Below are positions 24,426-32,998 of a stretch of 35,477 nt of DNA, piece after piece. The first letter of the stretch is position 1; the number at the start of each line of letters is the position of its first letter. Under the pieces are notes generated by a model. It saw only the letters and a list, made by a program, of their open reading frames with translations, did not search any database and was not told where the DNA came from. Position numbers and translations under genes: made by a program. This DNA is from Deltaproteobacteria bacterium (GTDB lineage Bacteria; Desulfobacterota; Desulfovibrionia; Desulfovibrionales; Desulfovibrionaceae), in NCBI GenBank assembly GCA_031266055.1, contig JAISBT010000003.1:1-35477 (forward strand). The letters are read 5' to 3'.

Positions 24426-25127
24426 CTACTTCTTTCTCGAAAGATATGCGGATACCTCGTGCCGTTCCGCGTCGCTGAGGGGAATTACCGACATGATCGT
24501 TGCCTGGTTCACAATTTGCGGGTCGATAATAACCTGCTCAATATAGGCCCGGTTCGCCCGCGCGCCGATCTGCGTCAAATCGGGCGCCATGAACCCGCCT
24601 TTTCCGTCAACGGAATGGCAGATCTGGCAGAACCTGCCGAAAATTTCTTCTCCCGCGGCAATTTGTTCGTCGGTAACCGGCGGCAAATCCATGGTGTAGA
24701 GATGCGACTCGTCCTCCAGCACAGACAGCGCGGTCAGCGCGGCAATGCACAATACGCTTGCCAGGGCGAGCGCCGCGGTCAAAGGTCTTTTTCTTATGCC
24801 GGTGGCCGCGCTCCGGTCAAGAAACGGCAGGAGGACAAGCAGCGCCAGCGTCAGAGCCGGAAGTACGACAATGGCGACAACAGCCAGGGAACCTTCAAAA
24901 TATTTCAGCAGTTGGAAATAAAATAAAAAGTACCATTCCGGCCTGGGCACATACGCTGTATCGCCGGGGTCGGCCATTTCCTCCAGCGGAACCTGCCAGA
25001 CAAAAGCAATCAGCACAATGACCAAAAAAACCGCTATGGCGGCAACGCCCTCGACAAACAGATGATCCGGATAAAAAGGGGTAGGGTTTTTATCCGTGGA
25101 GCCAGGAAGAGAAGAAATGCCGCTCAT
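24426..25127 (-). CDS. qcrC: Fused subunit IV/cytochrome c of a menaquinol-cytochrome c reductase
   Basis: This 233-residue protein joins a cytochrome b6f subunit IV-like part (three membrane segments, residues 1-140 or so) with a C-terminal monoheme cytochrome c (CQICH near residue 168, with Met candidates in TIMSVIPLSD). FYPDHL at the start and RPEWYFLFYFQLLKYFEG contain the Qo-site PEWY motif in intact form. This fused design is known from Firmicutes and other menaquinone users (QcrC type). The gene starts 16 bases after the cytochrome b stop. With the Rieske and cytochrome b genes before it, it completes one bc complex. The reductase gene follows after a gap of about 95 bases, so the c domain or a soluble carrier could feed CuA. 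Confidence 0.88.
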   Translation of the reverse strand: MSGISSLPGSTDKNPTPFYPDHLFVEGVAAIAVFLVIVLIAFVWQVPLEEMADPGDTAYVPRPEWYFLFYFQLLKYFEGSLAVVAIVVLPALTLALLVLLPFLDRSAATGIRKRPLTAALALASVLCIAALTALSVLEDESHLYTMDLPPVTDEQIAAGEEIFGRFCQICHSVDGKGGFMAPDLTQIGARANRAYIEQVIIDPQIVNQATIMSVIPLSDAERHEVSAYLSRKK

Positions 25128-25143
25128 ATCGTCCAGAGCCTCA

Positions 25144-25812
25144 TCATAACGGGCGGGAAATGCCCTGGCGGCGAATCATGAAGAAATGGGCCGCCAGAAA
25201 TATTGTCAGCAACGCCGGTAACACCATGACATGAATGACGAAAAAGCGCGTCAAAGTAAGCGCTCCGACTTCGCTCCCGCCCCGGAGCGCGTCAGCCAGA
25301 AACCCGCCGATCAGAGGAATGCCCGCAATCATATTCACGCCGACAGTGGTCGCCCAGTAAGCTTTTTGATCCCAGGGCAGCAGATATCCGGTAAAACTGA
25401 ACCCCGCGACGAGCAGTAAAAGAAAAACGCCGACAACCCAGTTCAATTCACGCGGGTTTTTATACGAACCGGTAAGAACAACCCGCAGCATGTGCAACAT
25501 GACCATAACCACGGCGGCGCTCGCTCCAACTCTGTGTACACTCTGGAGCAGGCCGCCGAAGGCGGTCTCCTGCCGGATATAGGTGACGCTGGCATACGCG
25601 TGGTCAGGGGAGGGCACATAATAGAACATCAGAAAAACGCCGGTCAGGACTTGCAGCAGAAGAATGAAAAAAACCATGCCGCCGAAACAATAAATTATTG
25701 CCTTGGGAGTTTTCAAAAGGTTGGCGTGATCTGGAACCGGGTGGTTCGCTATTTCGCTGATCAGCGGGCCAAGATGCAACCGTTCGTCTATGAACTGGTA
25801 AATCCGGTTCAC
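25144..25812 (-). CDS. qcrB: Cytochrome b (b6-type) of the complete bc complex
   Basis: This 222-residue protein has four membrane segments and heme-b histidines in VHRVGASAAVVMVMLH (H-x13-H) and IHVMVLPALLTIFLAAH. IIYCFGGM carries the cysteine expected to bind heme c(n)/c(i), and TGYLLPWDQKAYWATTVG is the Qo-side signature. The start is a GTG at 25812-25810, two bases after the Rieske stop, giving VNRIYQFIDERLHLG; the longer upstream reading would overlap the Rieske gene completely and is rejected. It forms a menaquinol:cytochrome c oxidoreductase with the Rieske protein and the fused subunit IV/c. Confidence 0.9.
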   Translation of the reverse strand: MNRIYQFIDERLHLGPLISEIANHPVPDHANLLKTPKAIIYCFGGMVFFILLLQVLTGVFLMFYYVPSPDHAYASVTYIRQETAFGGLLQSVHRVGASAAVVMVMLHMLRVVLTGSYKNPRELNWVVGVFLLLLVAGFSFTGYLLPWDQKAYWATTVGVNMIAGIPLIGGFLADALRGGSEVGALTLTRFFVIHVMVLPALLTIFLAAHFFMIRRQGISRPL

Positions 25813-25814
25813 GG

Positions 25815-26315
25815 TTAAGCCTCGTTTATGAAAATTTTGTTTGCTTCCACTTTGACCGCCAACTGGGCCAGCGGTTTCGGCGGAGGCCCTTCCAGCACTT
25901 TTCCCTGCGCGTCGAATACCCCGCCGTGGCAGGGGCATTTGAACCGCCGCGCGGCGGGATCCCAGGTCACCCCGCAGCCAAGATGCGTACACCGGTTGGA
26001 AAAGGCCGCGATATTGCCGTCCGCCTGTTTCAGCACAAAGGCCGTTTTGCGGATTTCCGACATTTCCCAACCGTCCTTACGGGCGTATTTATAGGTTATT
26101 CCAACGGGCTCTCCGGCTGTAAGCGCCGGAACATCCGCTATTTCAATCCAGCCCGGCGCGTTTTTTTTCAGTACCGGCGAAATGAAAAACCCGGCCAGCG
26201 GAATGCTCAGGCTCAACCCGAAAAAGCCGACGACAGCTTTAATCCCGTTGATAAAAAATTTGCGTCTGGGCAGGTTTTTCTTTTCTTCTGAATCCACGCG
26301 CAATACCCTCATCAT
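25815..26315 (-). CDS. qcrA: Rieske iron-sulfur protein of the bc complex
   Basis: This 166-residue protein has an N-terminal basic stretch and one membrane anchor (VVGFFGLSLSIPLAGFF), followed by the Rieske domain. The [2Fe-2S] ligands are in CTHLGC and CPCHGG (about residues 109-132), with the usual FNA/VLEGPPPKPL proline loop after them. The N-terminal PRRKFF resembles a Tat motif with the second-position RR, as Rieske proteins often use Tat export. It is the first gene of the minus-strand cluster. The stop is two bases before the GTG of cytochrome b. The only Rieske gene in the cluster, it may serve one or both cytochrome b proteins. Confidence 0.95.
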   Translation of the reverse strand: MMRVLRVDSEEKKNLPRRKFFINGIKAVVGFFGLSLSIPLAGFFISPVLKKNAPGWIEIADVPALTAGEPVGITYKYARKDGWEMSEIRKTAFVLKQADGNIAAFSNRCTHLGCGVTWDPAARRFKCPCHGGVFDAQGKVLEGPPPKPLAQLAVKVEANKIFINEA

Positions 26316-26366
26316 GGTCAGGTTAACAACCCGGATTTATACGCTATAATAGCAGTCAAACCGTAA

Positions 26367-26380
26367 AAAAGCTAGCTTTT
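26367..26380. promoter_or_regulatory. Palindrome upstream of the respiratory cluster
   Basis: AAAAGCTAGCTTTT is a perfect 14-base palindrome about 50-65 bases before the first start codon of the cluster. TTGACT and TATTAT/TATAAA-like sequences lie between it and the Rieske gene on the minus strand, but their spacing is not a good sigma-70 match. It may be an operator for the cluster; the regulator is unknown. Confidence 0.35.
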
Positions 26381-26420
26381 ATAGAAAAATAATCAACCCA
26401 GTTGCAACCGGTACAATGTC

Positions 26421-26511
26421 ACACTTGAAACTTCATTTCGTTGCGTTTGAAGTGTGAAGATCGCCGAACAAAAAAACGCGGTTTTTTGCCTGGCTCACGC
26501 CGTCCGCGGCG
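26421..26511. repeat. Multi-hairpin element related to the one upstream of ctpA
   Basis: ACACTTGAAAC (26421-26431) pairs with GTTTGAAGTGT (26445-26455) with one mismatch. Next come GATCGCC (26459-26465), CAAAAAA/TTTTTTG with hexaloop ACGCGG (26469-26488) and CGCCG/CGGCG (26498-26511). Order and loop match the element at 11308-11406 although the stem sequences differ, so base pairs are kept while bases change. The gap of 396 bases between the Rieske gene and 26712 holds this element and a further GCTGCC/GGCAGC hairpin near 26552-26584. A 77-codon minus-strand frame crosses it but I do not regard it as a gene. Confidence 0.5.
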
Positions 26512-26721
26512 GCGCGGCGCAGGTCTGCCCGCATCCGTTTTTGCCCGGTAGGGCCGTCGCTGCCGTCCGTAAAAAGGGATGGCAGCGGCATTGACCCACT
26601 GGCGCGAGACGGGTAATGTCGAGGTGTGAACTGAAACGTCAACCGTCCGCAAAATACTTTTGCCAACTTTTCTTGGGGTAGTCAACAAAAAATCTACTCT
26701 CAAGTGCAAGTTTGTTTGCAA

Positions 26722-26753
26722 TTTTGTATTTTGCGAATAAATTTTTGTATTTG
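26722..26753. promoter_or_regulatory. Direct repeats before the XRE regulator (candidate operator)
   Basis: TTTTGTATTT occurs at 26722-26731 and again at 26743-26752, exactly 21 bases (two helical turns) apart, directly before the regulator's start codon. A third copy (TTTTTGTATTTAA) lies at 27442-27454, before the TolC-family gene. This pattern would suit autoregulation and control of tolC by the encoded protein. AT-rich sequence makes chance matches possible. Confidence 0.4.
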
Positions 26754-26756
26754 AGT

Positions 26757-27230
26757 ATGTTAAAACAAGACAAGTCCTCCAAGAGCGTTTCCGGGAAAAC
26801 TTCCAAGCCCAGGGATAAAACTTCAAAAGATCCCGCGTTTGCCGAACGATTGAAAGGCAAACGCAGAGAGCTTGGTTTAAACCAGGAAAGCTTGGCAAAA
26901 ATGACCGGCGTCAGCAACACCACTTTGCAAAATTATGAATCAGGGCAGTACCCGAAAGGAGGGCATGCCATTGCCCTGGCTCAAACCCTTGCCTGCTCGT
27001 TGGATTGGCTTTTGATGGGGAAGGCGGCGGAAACTGCCGCTGTGGTCGATTTGAAAACAAAGCTGGCGGAACTGGAAGCCAGGAACGCGCAACTGGAGGC
27101 GGAAAACAAAGCCTTGCTCAAGGAAGCGTTACGCGTGTACAGGATCGCCTTGGCCCGTGATTTGAAAGAGGAATCCGCCCTTTCCGGCGCGCCTTCCGCC
27201 CCCTCGACCGGTCTGGACAATGACGCGTAG
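26757..27230 (+). CDS. XRE/CI-type transcriptional regulator with coiled-coil tail
   Basis: This 157-residue protein has a lysine/serine-rich N-terminal segment (about 1-28), a Cro/CI-type helix-turn-helix (about 30-90: LKGKRRELGLNQESLA, then VSNTTLQNYESGQYPKGG) and a coiled coil (DLKTKLAELEARNAQLEAENKALL) with a short variable tail. It resembles small phage-type or stand-alone XRE regulators that dimerise through the coil. The ATG at 26757 is preferred because it avoids a hydrophobic N-terminal extension encoded from the in-frame ATG at 26712, but no strong ribosome binding site is visible for either. It is not adjacent to other phage genes. Targets are unknown; the shared repeats suggest itself and the next gene. 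Confidence 0.75.
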   Translation: MLKQDKSSKSVSGKTSKPRDKTSKDPAFAERLKGKRRELGLNQESLAKMTGVSNTTLQNYESGQYPKGGHAIALAQTLACSLDWLLMGKAAETAAVVDLKTKLAELEARNAQLEAENKALLKEALRVYRIALARDLKEESALSGAPSAPSTGLDNDA

Positions 27231-27268
27231 CTTTGCTTTCCTACAGGCGGCAGAGCGGAGTATAAAAC

Positions 27269-27298
27269 AGAGCATTTTAACATTGAAATGTTGAAATG
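27269..27298. repeat. Copy of the dispersed intergenic repeat
   Basis: AGAGCATTTTAACATTGA at 27269-27286 is identical to the element end at 3983, followed by a short mirror image (AATGTTGAAAT). Only the terminal hairpin is present. It lies 38 bases after the XRE stop. The remainder of the gap to tolC (27299-27484) is AT-rich and holds no gene that I can support. Confidence 0.65.
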
Positions 27299-27484
27299 GC
27301 ATAAGGCGCGCGGGCTAATGCTTTTTTTTGAACTGCCGATTATATATTTGAGGCCGTATTACCGCTGAATCGGTTTTGAATGCCGGGTAACCGCATATTT
27401 TTGTTGCAATTGTTTATTTTATGTGCTTATGTAACAGAAAGTTTTTGTATTTAACCGCGTTGCGTAATAAAAGAAGAGCATTCC

Positions 27485-28867
27485 ATGAGAATTTTCATAA
27501 AATTGCTGCTTGCCGCAAGTGCGCATGCCCTTGTTTTCGGCGGTATCGCCGTTGCCGCGGATTCTGCCGTTCCCCTGGCCGGCGGAGGGGCATATACCCT
27601 TAAAGACACTGTAGATATTACACTCAAACACAACCCTAACCTCAAATCGTTGCAGGAGTTCCGGCAGTCTTCCAGTTTTGACCGCAACACCGCGCGCAGC
27701 GGATTTTTTCCCTCTCTTGACGCTGACGCCGGAATAGGGTTTGAACAGTGGAATGACACAACCACGCGCAGCGGCACCCCGGGCACGCAGAACAGATATA
27801 CCTACCACAAAAGGGCGGATGTCACGGTAAGTCTTGCCCAGACCATCTGGGACGGGTTCGGCTCCTGGAGCTTGTACCGCATGGCGGACGCGAATCTTGT
27901 TTCCGCCGAACACCGTTTGTTCGACAACGCGGAAGGCTTGGCTCTGGCCGCGGTTACGGCGCACATGGAAGTGTTGCGCCAGCAGAAAATGGTGCAGCTT
28001 TCCGAACTTAACCTGAGCAACCATCAGCGTATTCTCGGTTCGCAGCTGGAGCGGGAAAAAGCCGGCGCATCCACCCATGCCGATGTGACGCAAACCCAGG
28101 CGCGTACGGCCAACGCGGAAACTGCCCTGGTTGAATCCAAACTTGCTTATGAATCGGCGCTCTACAGTTACAAAAGACTGACCGGGCAACTTCCCGGCCA
28201 GCTCATGCCGGCAACGGCTCCCAATGAGACTTTTTCCAGTTTGAACAATATCATTACCGGCAACCTTGGCAATAACTCCCAAATTCTTGCCAAACGCGCC
28301 GATCTTGATTCCGCTTCCGCCCGGTACGATATGGACAAATCAGCTTTCCACCCGAGGATTTATCTGGAAGCTACCTATAATTACAGCGATCAGGCTCAAT
28401 CCAGCCCCGATTTTTCCTGGGGTTCGGCTTTTATGCTGCGCGGCCAGTGGAATTTGTTTAACGGCACCTATGACTGGTATAACATCAAGGCGAGCGACGC
28501 CCGCTACCGCCAGCAAGGTATGGAACTGATAGCCCTGCGGGATAACCTGATCAAGGAGACTTCCTCCACCTGGAGCGAATGGCAGGCTCTTATACAACAG
28601 GTGACCTTCCTGAACAACGCCGTTGTCTACAACACCCAGACCCGCGATATGTACATGCAGCAGTTCAATGTGGGCAGCCGTTCCCTGCTGGACGTGCTGG
28701 ATTCTGAAAACGAACTTTACACCACCTCCATGCAGCTGGTATCCGCGCAACAAAACGAAATAGCGGCGCAATACCGCCTGCTTACCCTGGCCGGCAGAAT
28801 TCTGGATGCGTTCGCGGTGGACAGAAAAAGTCTGACCCCCGAAACGCAGGACACCGAAGACAATTGA
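27485..28867 (+). CDS. tolC: TolC-family outer membrane efflux/type I secretion protein
   Basis: This 460-residue outer-membrane channel protein has a signal peptide (ending near AVAADS) and two TolC/OEP repeats. YTLKDTVDITLKHNPNLKSL marks the first, LVESKLAYESALYSYKRLTGQLPG the hinge, and FNVGSRSLLDVLDSENELYTTSMQLVSAQ the second. It is of the TolC/LapE-like type I secretion class. No inner-membrane transporter or adaptor gene lies in this window next to it, so the partner is encoded elsewhere. AAGAAGAG lies just before the ATG. A perfect 14-base hairpin belonging to the repeat family follows 34 bases after the stop. Confidence 0.9.
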   Translation: MRIFIKLLLAASAHALVFGGIAVAADSAVPLAGGGAYTLKDTVDITLKHNPNLKSLQEFRQSSSFDRNTARSGFFPSLDADAGIGFEQWNDTTTRSGTPGTQNRYTYHKRADVTVSLAQTIWDGFGSWSLYRMADANLVSAEHRLFDNAEGLALAAVTAHMEVLRQQKMVQLSELNLSNHQRILGSQLEREKAGASTHADVTQTQARTANAETALVESKLAYESALYSYKRLTGQLPGQLMPATAPNETFSSLNNIITGNLGNNSQILAKRADLDSASARYDMDKSAFHPRIYLEATYNYSDQAQSSPDFSWGSAFMLRGQWNLFNGTYDWYNIKASDARYRQQGMELIALRDNLIKETSSTWSEWQALIQQVTFLNNAVVYNTQTRDMYMQQFNVGSRSLLDVLDSENELYTTSMQLVSAQQNEIAAQYRLLTLAGRILDAFAVDRKSLTPETQDTEDN

Positions 28868-28898
28868 GTATTTCCTGAATCATCCCGGTTTCCGGGGG

Positions 28899-28932
28899 TA
28901 GAGCGGTTCAACATTGACAATGTTGAACCGCT
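28899..28932. repeat. Repeat-family hairpin between tolC and recA
   Basis: AGCGGTTCAACATT (28902-28915) pairs perfectly with AATGTTGAACCGCT (28919-28932) around GAC. The sequence is a variant of the TTAGAGCATTTTAACATTGA family in which both arms have changed together (GCATTTTAAC to GCGGTTCAAC). This suggests that the stem-loop itself is maintained. It may work as a tolC transcript end, though no T-run follows. Confidence 0.65.
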
Positions 28933-29080
28933 TGGCGCATTCCGCAGCAAATTCCGGTTGCCTGAAACATCTCCTTCTGTTATTACCGCAGTTGCGTCGC
29001 CATTGACGGACAGCAATGCGCTTTCCGGCGCAAGCTTGCCGTGCTCTTATTATTTTTTAATTATTTTCCGGAGTTTATCC

Positions 29081-30193
29081 ATGGCCAAAAAGCCCGCTGT
29101 TTCACCTGTAGATGCCCGGCTGGAAGCGTTGCAGACAGCTTTGACCACCATAGAGCGCAAATACGGCCAGGGTTCGGTGATGCGTCTGTCTGACGACGCC
29201 CATGTCGCCGTGCCCGTTGTTCCCACCGGTTCCATCGGACTTGACCTGGCTTTGGGCGTCGGCGGCCTGCCGCGCGGCCGGGTTTCCGAAATCTATGGGC
29301 CGGAATCCTCGGGCAAAACCACCCTGGCCCTGCATGTTATCGCCGAAGCCCAGAAAATCGGCGGAGTATGCGCCTTTGTGGATGCCGAGCATGCGCTGGA
29401 CATAAGCTACGCCAGGCGGCTGGGCGTAAAAACCGATGAACTGCTTATTTCACAGCCGGATTACGGCGAACAGGCTCTGGATATCGCCGATATGCTGGTG
29501 CGTTCGGCAGCGGTGGATCTGGTAGTCATAGACTCGGTCGCCGCCCTTATTCCGCAAGCCGAGCTTGAAGGAAACATGGGCGAAATGCAGGTGGGCGGCC
29601 AGGCCAGACTGATGTCGCACGCCTTGCGCAAGCTTACGGGAACTATCCATAAATCGCGCACAGCGGTTATTTTCATCAACCAGATACGCATGAAAATAGG
29701 CGGGATGCCGGGTGGTTACGGCAACCCGGAAACAACCAGCGGAGGCAACGCGCTTAAATTTTACGCTTCCGTGCGTATGGATATACGCAAGATTCAAACC
29801 CTCAAGGACAAAGAAGAAGTTTTCGGCAACCGCGTCCGGGTAAAAGTTGTTAAAAACAAAGTTGCGCCGCCTTTCCGCGAAGCGATTTTTGATGTGCTGT
29901 ACGGTCAGGGAATTTCCCGCACCGGAGAAATTCTGGATATGGGCGTTGAGGCCGGGGTGGTGGATAAAAGCGGCGCCTGGTTTGCCTTCAAGAGTGAGCG
30001 GCTGGGCATGGGCAAGGAAAATGTCCGGGCCATGCTGGACGACAACCTGGAATTGCGCAAAAGCATAGAAGATGCGCTCATGGCCCACCTTGGCCTGCAT
30101 CCTGAACTTGCCGCCGGCGCCGCCAAACCTGATGAGGCTGAGGAAGACGCGGAAGGCGCCGCCTTAGAGCGTTTTAACATTGAAAATGTATAA
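29081..30193 (+). CDS. recA: Recombinase RecA
   Basis: RecA forms filaments on single-stranded DNA, drives homologous recombination and triggers SOS cleavage of LexA. The 370-residue protein has Walker [11 protein letters not shown] (near residue 72), the MAW-type [10 protein letters not shown], the L1 loop [18 protein letters not shown] and the L2 loop [14 protein letters not shown]...[18 protein letters not shown]. The ATG at 29081 with CGGAG upstream is chosen over an in-frame ATG at 28958. The last codons, encoding LERFNIENV and the stop, lie inside a repeat copy (30164-30193), so the acidic native tail ([11 protein letters not shown]) has been extended or replaced by repeat-derived sequence. 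alaS follows. Confidence 0.97.
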   Translation: MAKKPAVSPVDARLEALQTALTTIERKYGQGSVMRLSDDAHVAVPVVPTGSIGLDLALGVGGLPRGRVSEIYGPESSGKTTLALHVIAEAQKIGGVCAFVDAEHALDISYARRLGVKTDELLISQPDYGEQALDIADMLVRSAAVDLVVIDSVAALIPQAELEGNMGEMQVGGQARLMSHALRKLTGTIHKSRTAVIFINQIRMKIGGMPGGYGNPETTSGGNALKFYASVRMDIRKIQTLKDKEEVFGNRVRVKVVKNKVAPPFREAIFDVLYGQGISRTGEILDMGVEAGVVDKSGAWFAFKSERLGMGKENVRAMLDDNLELRKSIEDALMAHLGLHPELAAGAAKPDEAEEDAEGAALERFNIENV

Positions 30194-30291
30194 AGCGCTC
30201 TGCAAGGATTTGCAGGCAAATCCTTGCCGCGGGATTGTCGCGAGGCGAACTTGCTTCGCCGTTAAGCGACAATCTCAAGCGTAAAATGCCA
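30164..30291. repeat. Repeat element covering the recA 3' end and the recA-alaS gap
   Basis: TTAGAGCGTTTTAACATTGA (30164-30183) matches the 20-base end at 3981 at 19 of 20 positions. Inside are perfect hairpins: CAAGGATTTG/CAAATCCTTG (30203-30226) and GATTGTCGC/GCGACAATC with inner GGCGAA/TTCGCC (30233-30274). TTCGCCGTTAAGC is shared with the interior of the 3981-4230 element. The right end CAAGCGTAAAATGC resembles the inverted TTAGAGCATTTTACGCTTG variant at 20666. The element fills nearly the whole gap before alaS. Confidence 0.7.
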
Positions 30292-30323
30292 TAGTTGATT
30301 AGATTAAGCATGGACTATATATA

Positions 30324-32978
30324 ATGCTGACAACCACTGAGATACGCCGCCGTTTTCTGGCTTATTTTCAAGCCAGGGGGCATGAAATTGTACGTTCGTC
30401 TTCGTTGATCCCCAAAGATGACCCCAGCCTGCTTTTTACCAACGCCGGCATGGTGCAATTCAAAAAAATTTTTCAGGGACAGGAAAAACGCGTCCACACC
30501 CGCGCGACTACCGACCAGAAATGCCTGCGCGTGGGCGGCAAGCACAACGATTTGGAAAATGTCGGGCGCACGGCGCGCCACCACACTTTTTTTGAAATGC
30601 TGGGCAATTTTTCCTTTGGCGACTATTTCAAGGCCGACGCCATCAAATTTGCCTGGGGTTTCATAACGGAAGAACTGGGCCTGCCTCCAGACAAGCTTTA
30701 TGTGACTGTCTACGAAGATGACGATGAAGCCATTGAGCTGTGGCTGCGAAATTCCGGCATCCCCAGGGAACGCATCTTGCGCATGGGCGAAAAGGACAAC
30801 TTCTGGAGCATGGGGGATACCGGCCCCTGCGGCCCCTGCTCGGAAATTCTTATCGACCAGGGCGAGCGGATGAGCTGCGGCCCGGACTGCGGCATCGGCA
30901 AATGCGACTGTGACCGCTTTCTGGAAATCTGGAATCTGGTCTTCATGCAGTATAACCAGATTGAGCCGGGCAAACGCGAACCTCTGCCCAAGCCCAGCAT
31001 TGACACGGGCATGGGCCTGGAACGTGTGAGCGCGGTCTGCCAGGGCGTGTATTCCAATTATGACTCCGACCTGTTCCGCTCCATTATTGATTACACCGCC
31101 GCTCTGGCCAAGGTGCGGTACAGCGGCAGCGCTCCGGACACCAACGACGTGGACACGGCCCTGCGCGTTATCGCCGATCACAGCCGCGCCATGGTTTTTA
31201 TGATCGCGGACGGTATTATGCCTTCCAATGAAGGGCGCGGTTATATTTTACGCCGCCTGATTCGCCGGGCTTACCGCTTTGGCCGCCAAATCGGCATGTC
31301 CGGAGCTTTTTTGCACCTTACCGCCTTGAAAGTGGCGCAAGTCATGGAGGAAGATTTCCCGGAACTGGCCGGGGCCAAAGTCTTCATGACCCGCATGATC
31401 AAAGAGGAAGAGGAGCGTTTCGCCGGTACGCTGGAAAACGGTCTGCATCTTATGTCCGAGGAAATGGAAAAGCTTGCGGAGCGCGGCGAAAGCGTTGTCT
31501 CCGGAGCGGTTGCCTTCAAGCTTTACGATACGTTCGGCTTTCCTCTGGATATAGTCAATGATCTGGCGGGAAAAAAAGGGTTCCGCGTGGATGAGACCGG
31601 CTTCGGAAAGTTGATGGATGAACAAAAACAACGTTCAAAGACCCACTGGAAGGGTTCGGGGGAAATTGACCCGGCCGGGCGCTTTGCCGCGCTGCTGGAA
31701 GAAGGTCTGCACTCGGAATTTACAGGCTACGCGTCCACCGATGCCCGGAGCCGTGTCACCGCCTTGTTGAACGGGCAGGGGGAGAGGGTTGCCTCCTTGC
31801 CGGAACAAGCCACAGGCTGGCTCGCTTGCGGCAGAACTCCCTTTTACGGGGCGTCCGGCGGGCAGACCGGCGATACCGGCGAAATTAAAACCGCGCTGGG
31901 AGAAGCCCGCGTGCTGGAGACGGTGAAGGCTTCGCCCGCGCTTACCATGCACCGGGTGCAAGTACGCTCCGGCGCGCTGCACCTGGACGCGGAAGCGGAA
32001 CTGGCGGCAGATCCTATCCTGCGCCTGAACACGGCCCGTAACCACACCTGCACCCATCTTTTGCACGCCGCGTTGCGTTCCGTGCTGGGCGGGCATGTAC
32101 GCCAGGCGGGTTCCCTGGTCGCGCCGGATCGTCTGCGTTTTGACTTTACCCATATAGCGGCCGTGACAGCGCAGGAACTGCTGGCGGTTGAACGTCTGGT
32201 CAACGCCGCCATTATGGCCGACAGAGCTGTCTCCACGCGGGAAATGCCTTATCAGGAGGCTGTGGCCGCCGGCGCCGCGGCCCTGTTCAGCGAAAAATAC
32301 GGCGATATTGTCCGCTGCGTGAGCATTGATCAGGAAAGCCTTGAGCTTTGCGGCGGCACACATCTGGAACGTAGCGGACAGGCCGGTTTTTTTGCCGTTT
32401 TGTCTGAAAGCGGCATTGCCGCGGGCACAAGACGCATTGAGGCCGTAACCGGCTGGAACGCGCTGGCTCTGTTCCACAACCAGCGCGATGAACTGAATGC
32501 CGCCGGTGCGCTGCTCAAAGCCGGGGGCGGAAATATGGCGGAAAAAGTACGCGCGTTGCAGACAGAACTGCGCTCCGCGCGCAAAGATCTGGAAAAAGCC
32601 GGCGCTCGCGCCGCCTCCGGTCAAAGCCAAAGCTTTATGGATAAAGTGCGTGAAATTAACGACCTTAAAATACTGGCCGCCCGTACTGAAGCGCCGGATA
32701 TTAAAAGTCTGCGGGAAATTGCCGACGACATCCGCTCCAGAATGCCCTCCGGGATAGCCTGCCTCAGTTCCGTGGAAACCGGCAAGGTAAACCTGATCAT
32801 AACTGTATCCAAAGATCTGCACAGCCGTATAACAGCTTCGGCGCTGATTAAAGAGGTGGCCGCGAAAATCGGCGGTTCCGGCGGGGGCAGGGCGGATCTG
32901 GCTCAGGCCGGCGGGACGGACGCCTCTGGTCTGGAAGCGGCCTTCAAGACGTTTATGGAAACGGTCTCGCGGGTTTAG
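30324..32978 (+). CDS. alaS: Alanine--tRNA ligase
   Basis: AlaRS charges tRNA-Ala and edits misacylated Ser/Gly. The 884-residue length is normal. The catalytic domain starts [21 protein letters not shown], with [23 protein letters not shown] and [20 protein letters not shown]. The editing domain has HTCTH (near residue 573) and C-x3-H in ELCGGTHLE (near 675), the zinc/editing site. The C-Ala domain with coiled coil follows and ends with the [15 protein letters not shown] motif. No clear ribosome binding site precedes the ATG at 30324; the leader is a repeat element. The stop codon TAG overlaps another repeat-like stretch. Confidence 0.98.
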   Translation: MLTTTEIRRRFLAYFQARGHEIVRSSSLIPKDDPSLLFTNAGMVQFKKIFQGQEKRVHTRATTDQKCLRVGGKHNDLENVGRTARHHTFFEMLGNFSFGDYFKADAIKFAWGFITEELGLPPDKLYVTVYEDDDEAIELWLRNSGIPRERILRMGEKDNFWSMGDTGPCGPCSEILIDQGERMSCGPDCGIGKCDCDRFLEIWNLVFMQYNQIEPGKREPLPKPSIDTGMGLERVSAVCQGVYSNYDSDLFRSIIDYTAALAKVRYSGSAPDTNDVDTALRVIADHSRAMVFMIADGIMPSNEGRGYILRRLIRRAYRFGRQIGMSGAFLHLTALKVAQVMEEDFPELAGAKVFMTRMIKEEEERFAGTLENGLHLMSEEMEKLAERGESVVSGAVAFKLYDTFGFPLDIVNDLAGKKGFRVDETGFGKLMDEQKQRSKTHWKGSGEIDPAGRFAALLEEGLHSEFTGYASTDARSRVTALLNGQGERVASLPEQATGWLACGRTPFYGASGGQTGDTGEIKTALGEARVLETVKASPALTMHRVQVRSGALHLDAEAELAADPILRLNTARNHTCTHLLHAALRSVLGGHVRQAGSLVAPDRLRFDFTHIAAVTAQELLAVERLVNAAIMADRAVSTREMPYQEAVAAGAAALFSEKYGDIVRCVSIDQESLELCGGTHLERSGQAGFFAVLSESGIAAGTRRIEAVTGWNALALFHNQRDELNAAGALLKAGGGNMAEKVRALQTELRSARKDLEKAGARAASGQSQSFMDKVREINDLKILAARTEAPDIKSLREIADDIRSRMPSGIACLSSVETGKVNLIITVSKDLHSRITASALIKEVAAKIGGSGGGRADLAQAGGTDASGLEAAFKTFMETVSRV

Positions 32979-32998
32979 GCATTTTAGTATTGAAAATA

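Noticed and set aside
26331-26400. Classical sigma-70 promoter for the Rieske gene (TTGACT with TATAAA)
   Set aside because: The spacing between the two hexamers is only 12 bases, too short for a normal promoter.
26433-26666. 77-codon minus-strand frame upstream of the Rieske gene
   Set aside because: It runs through the multi-hairpin repeat, has no ribosome binding site, and a related peptide appears antisense to the ctpA leader, as expected from a shared DNA repeat rather than a gene.
27419-28282. Minus-strand frame of 287 codons opposite tolC
   Set aside because: Shadow frame of the TolC-family gene, with no family match.
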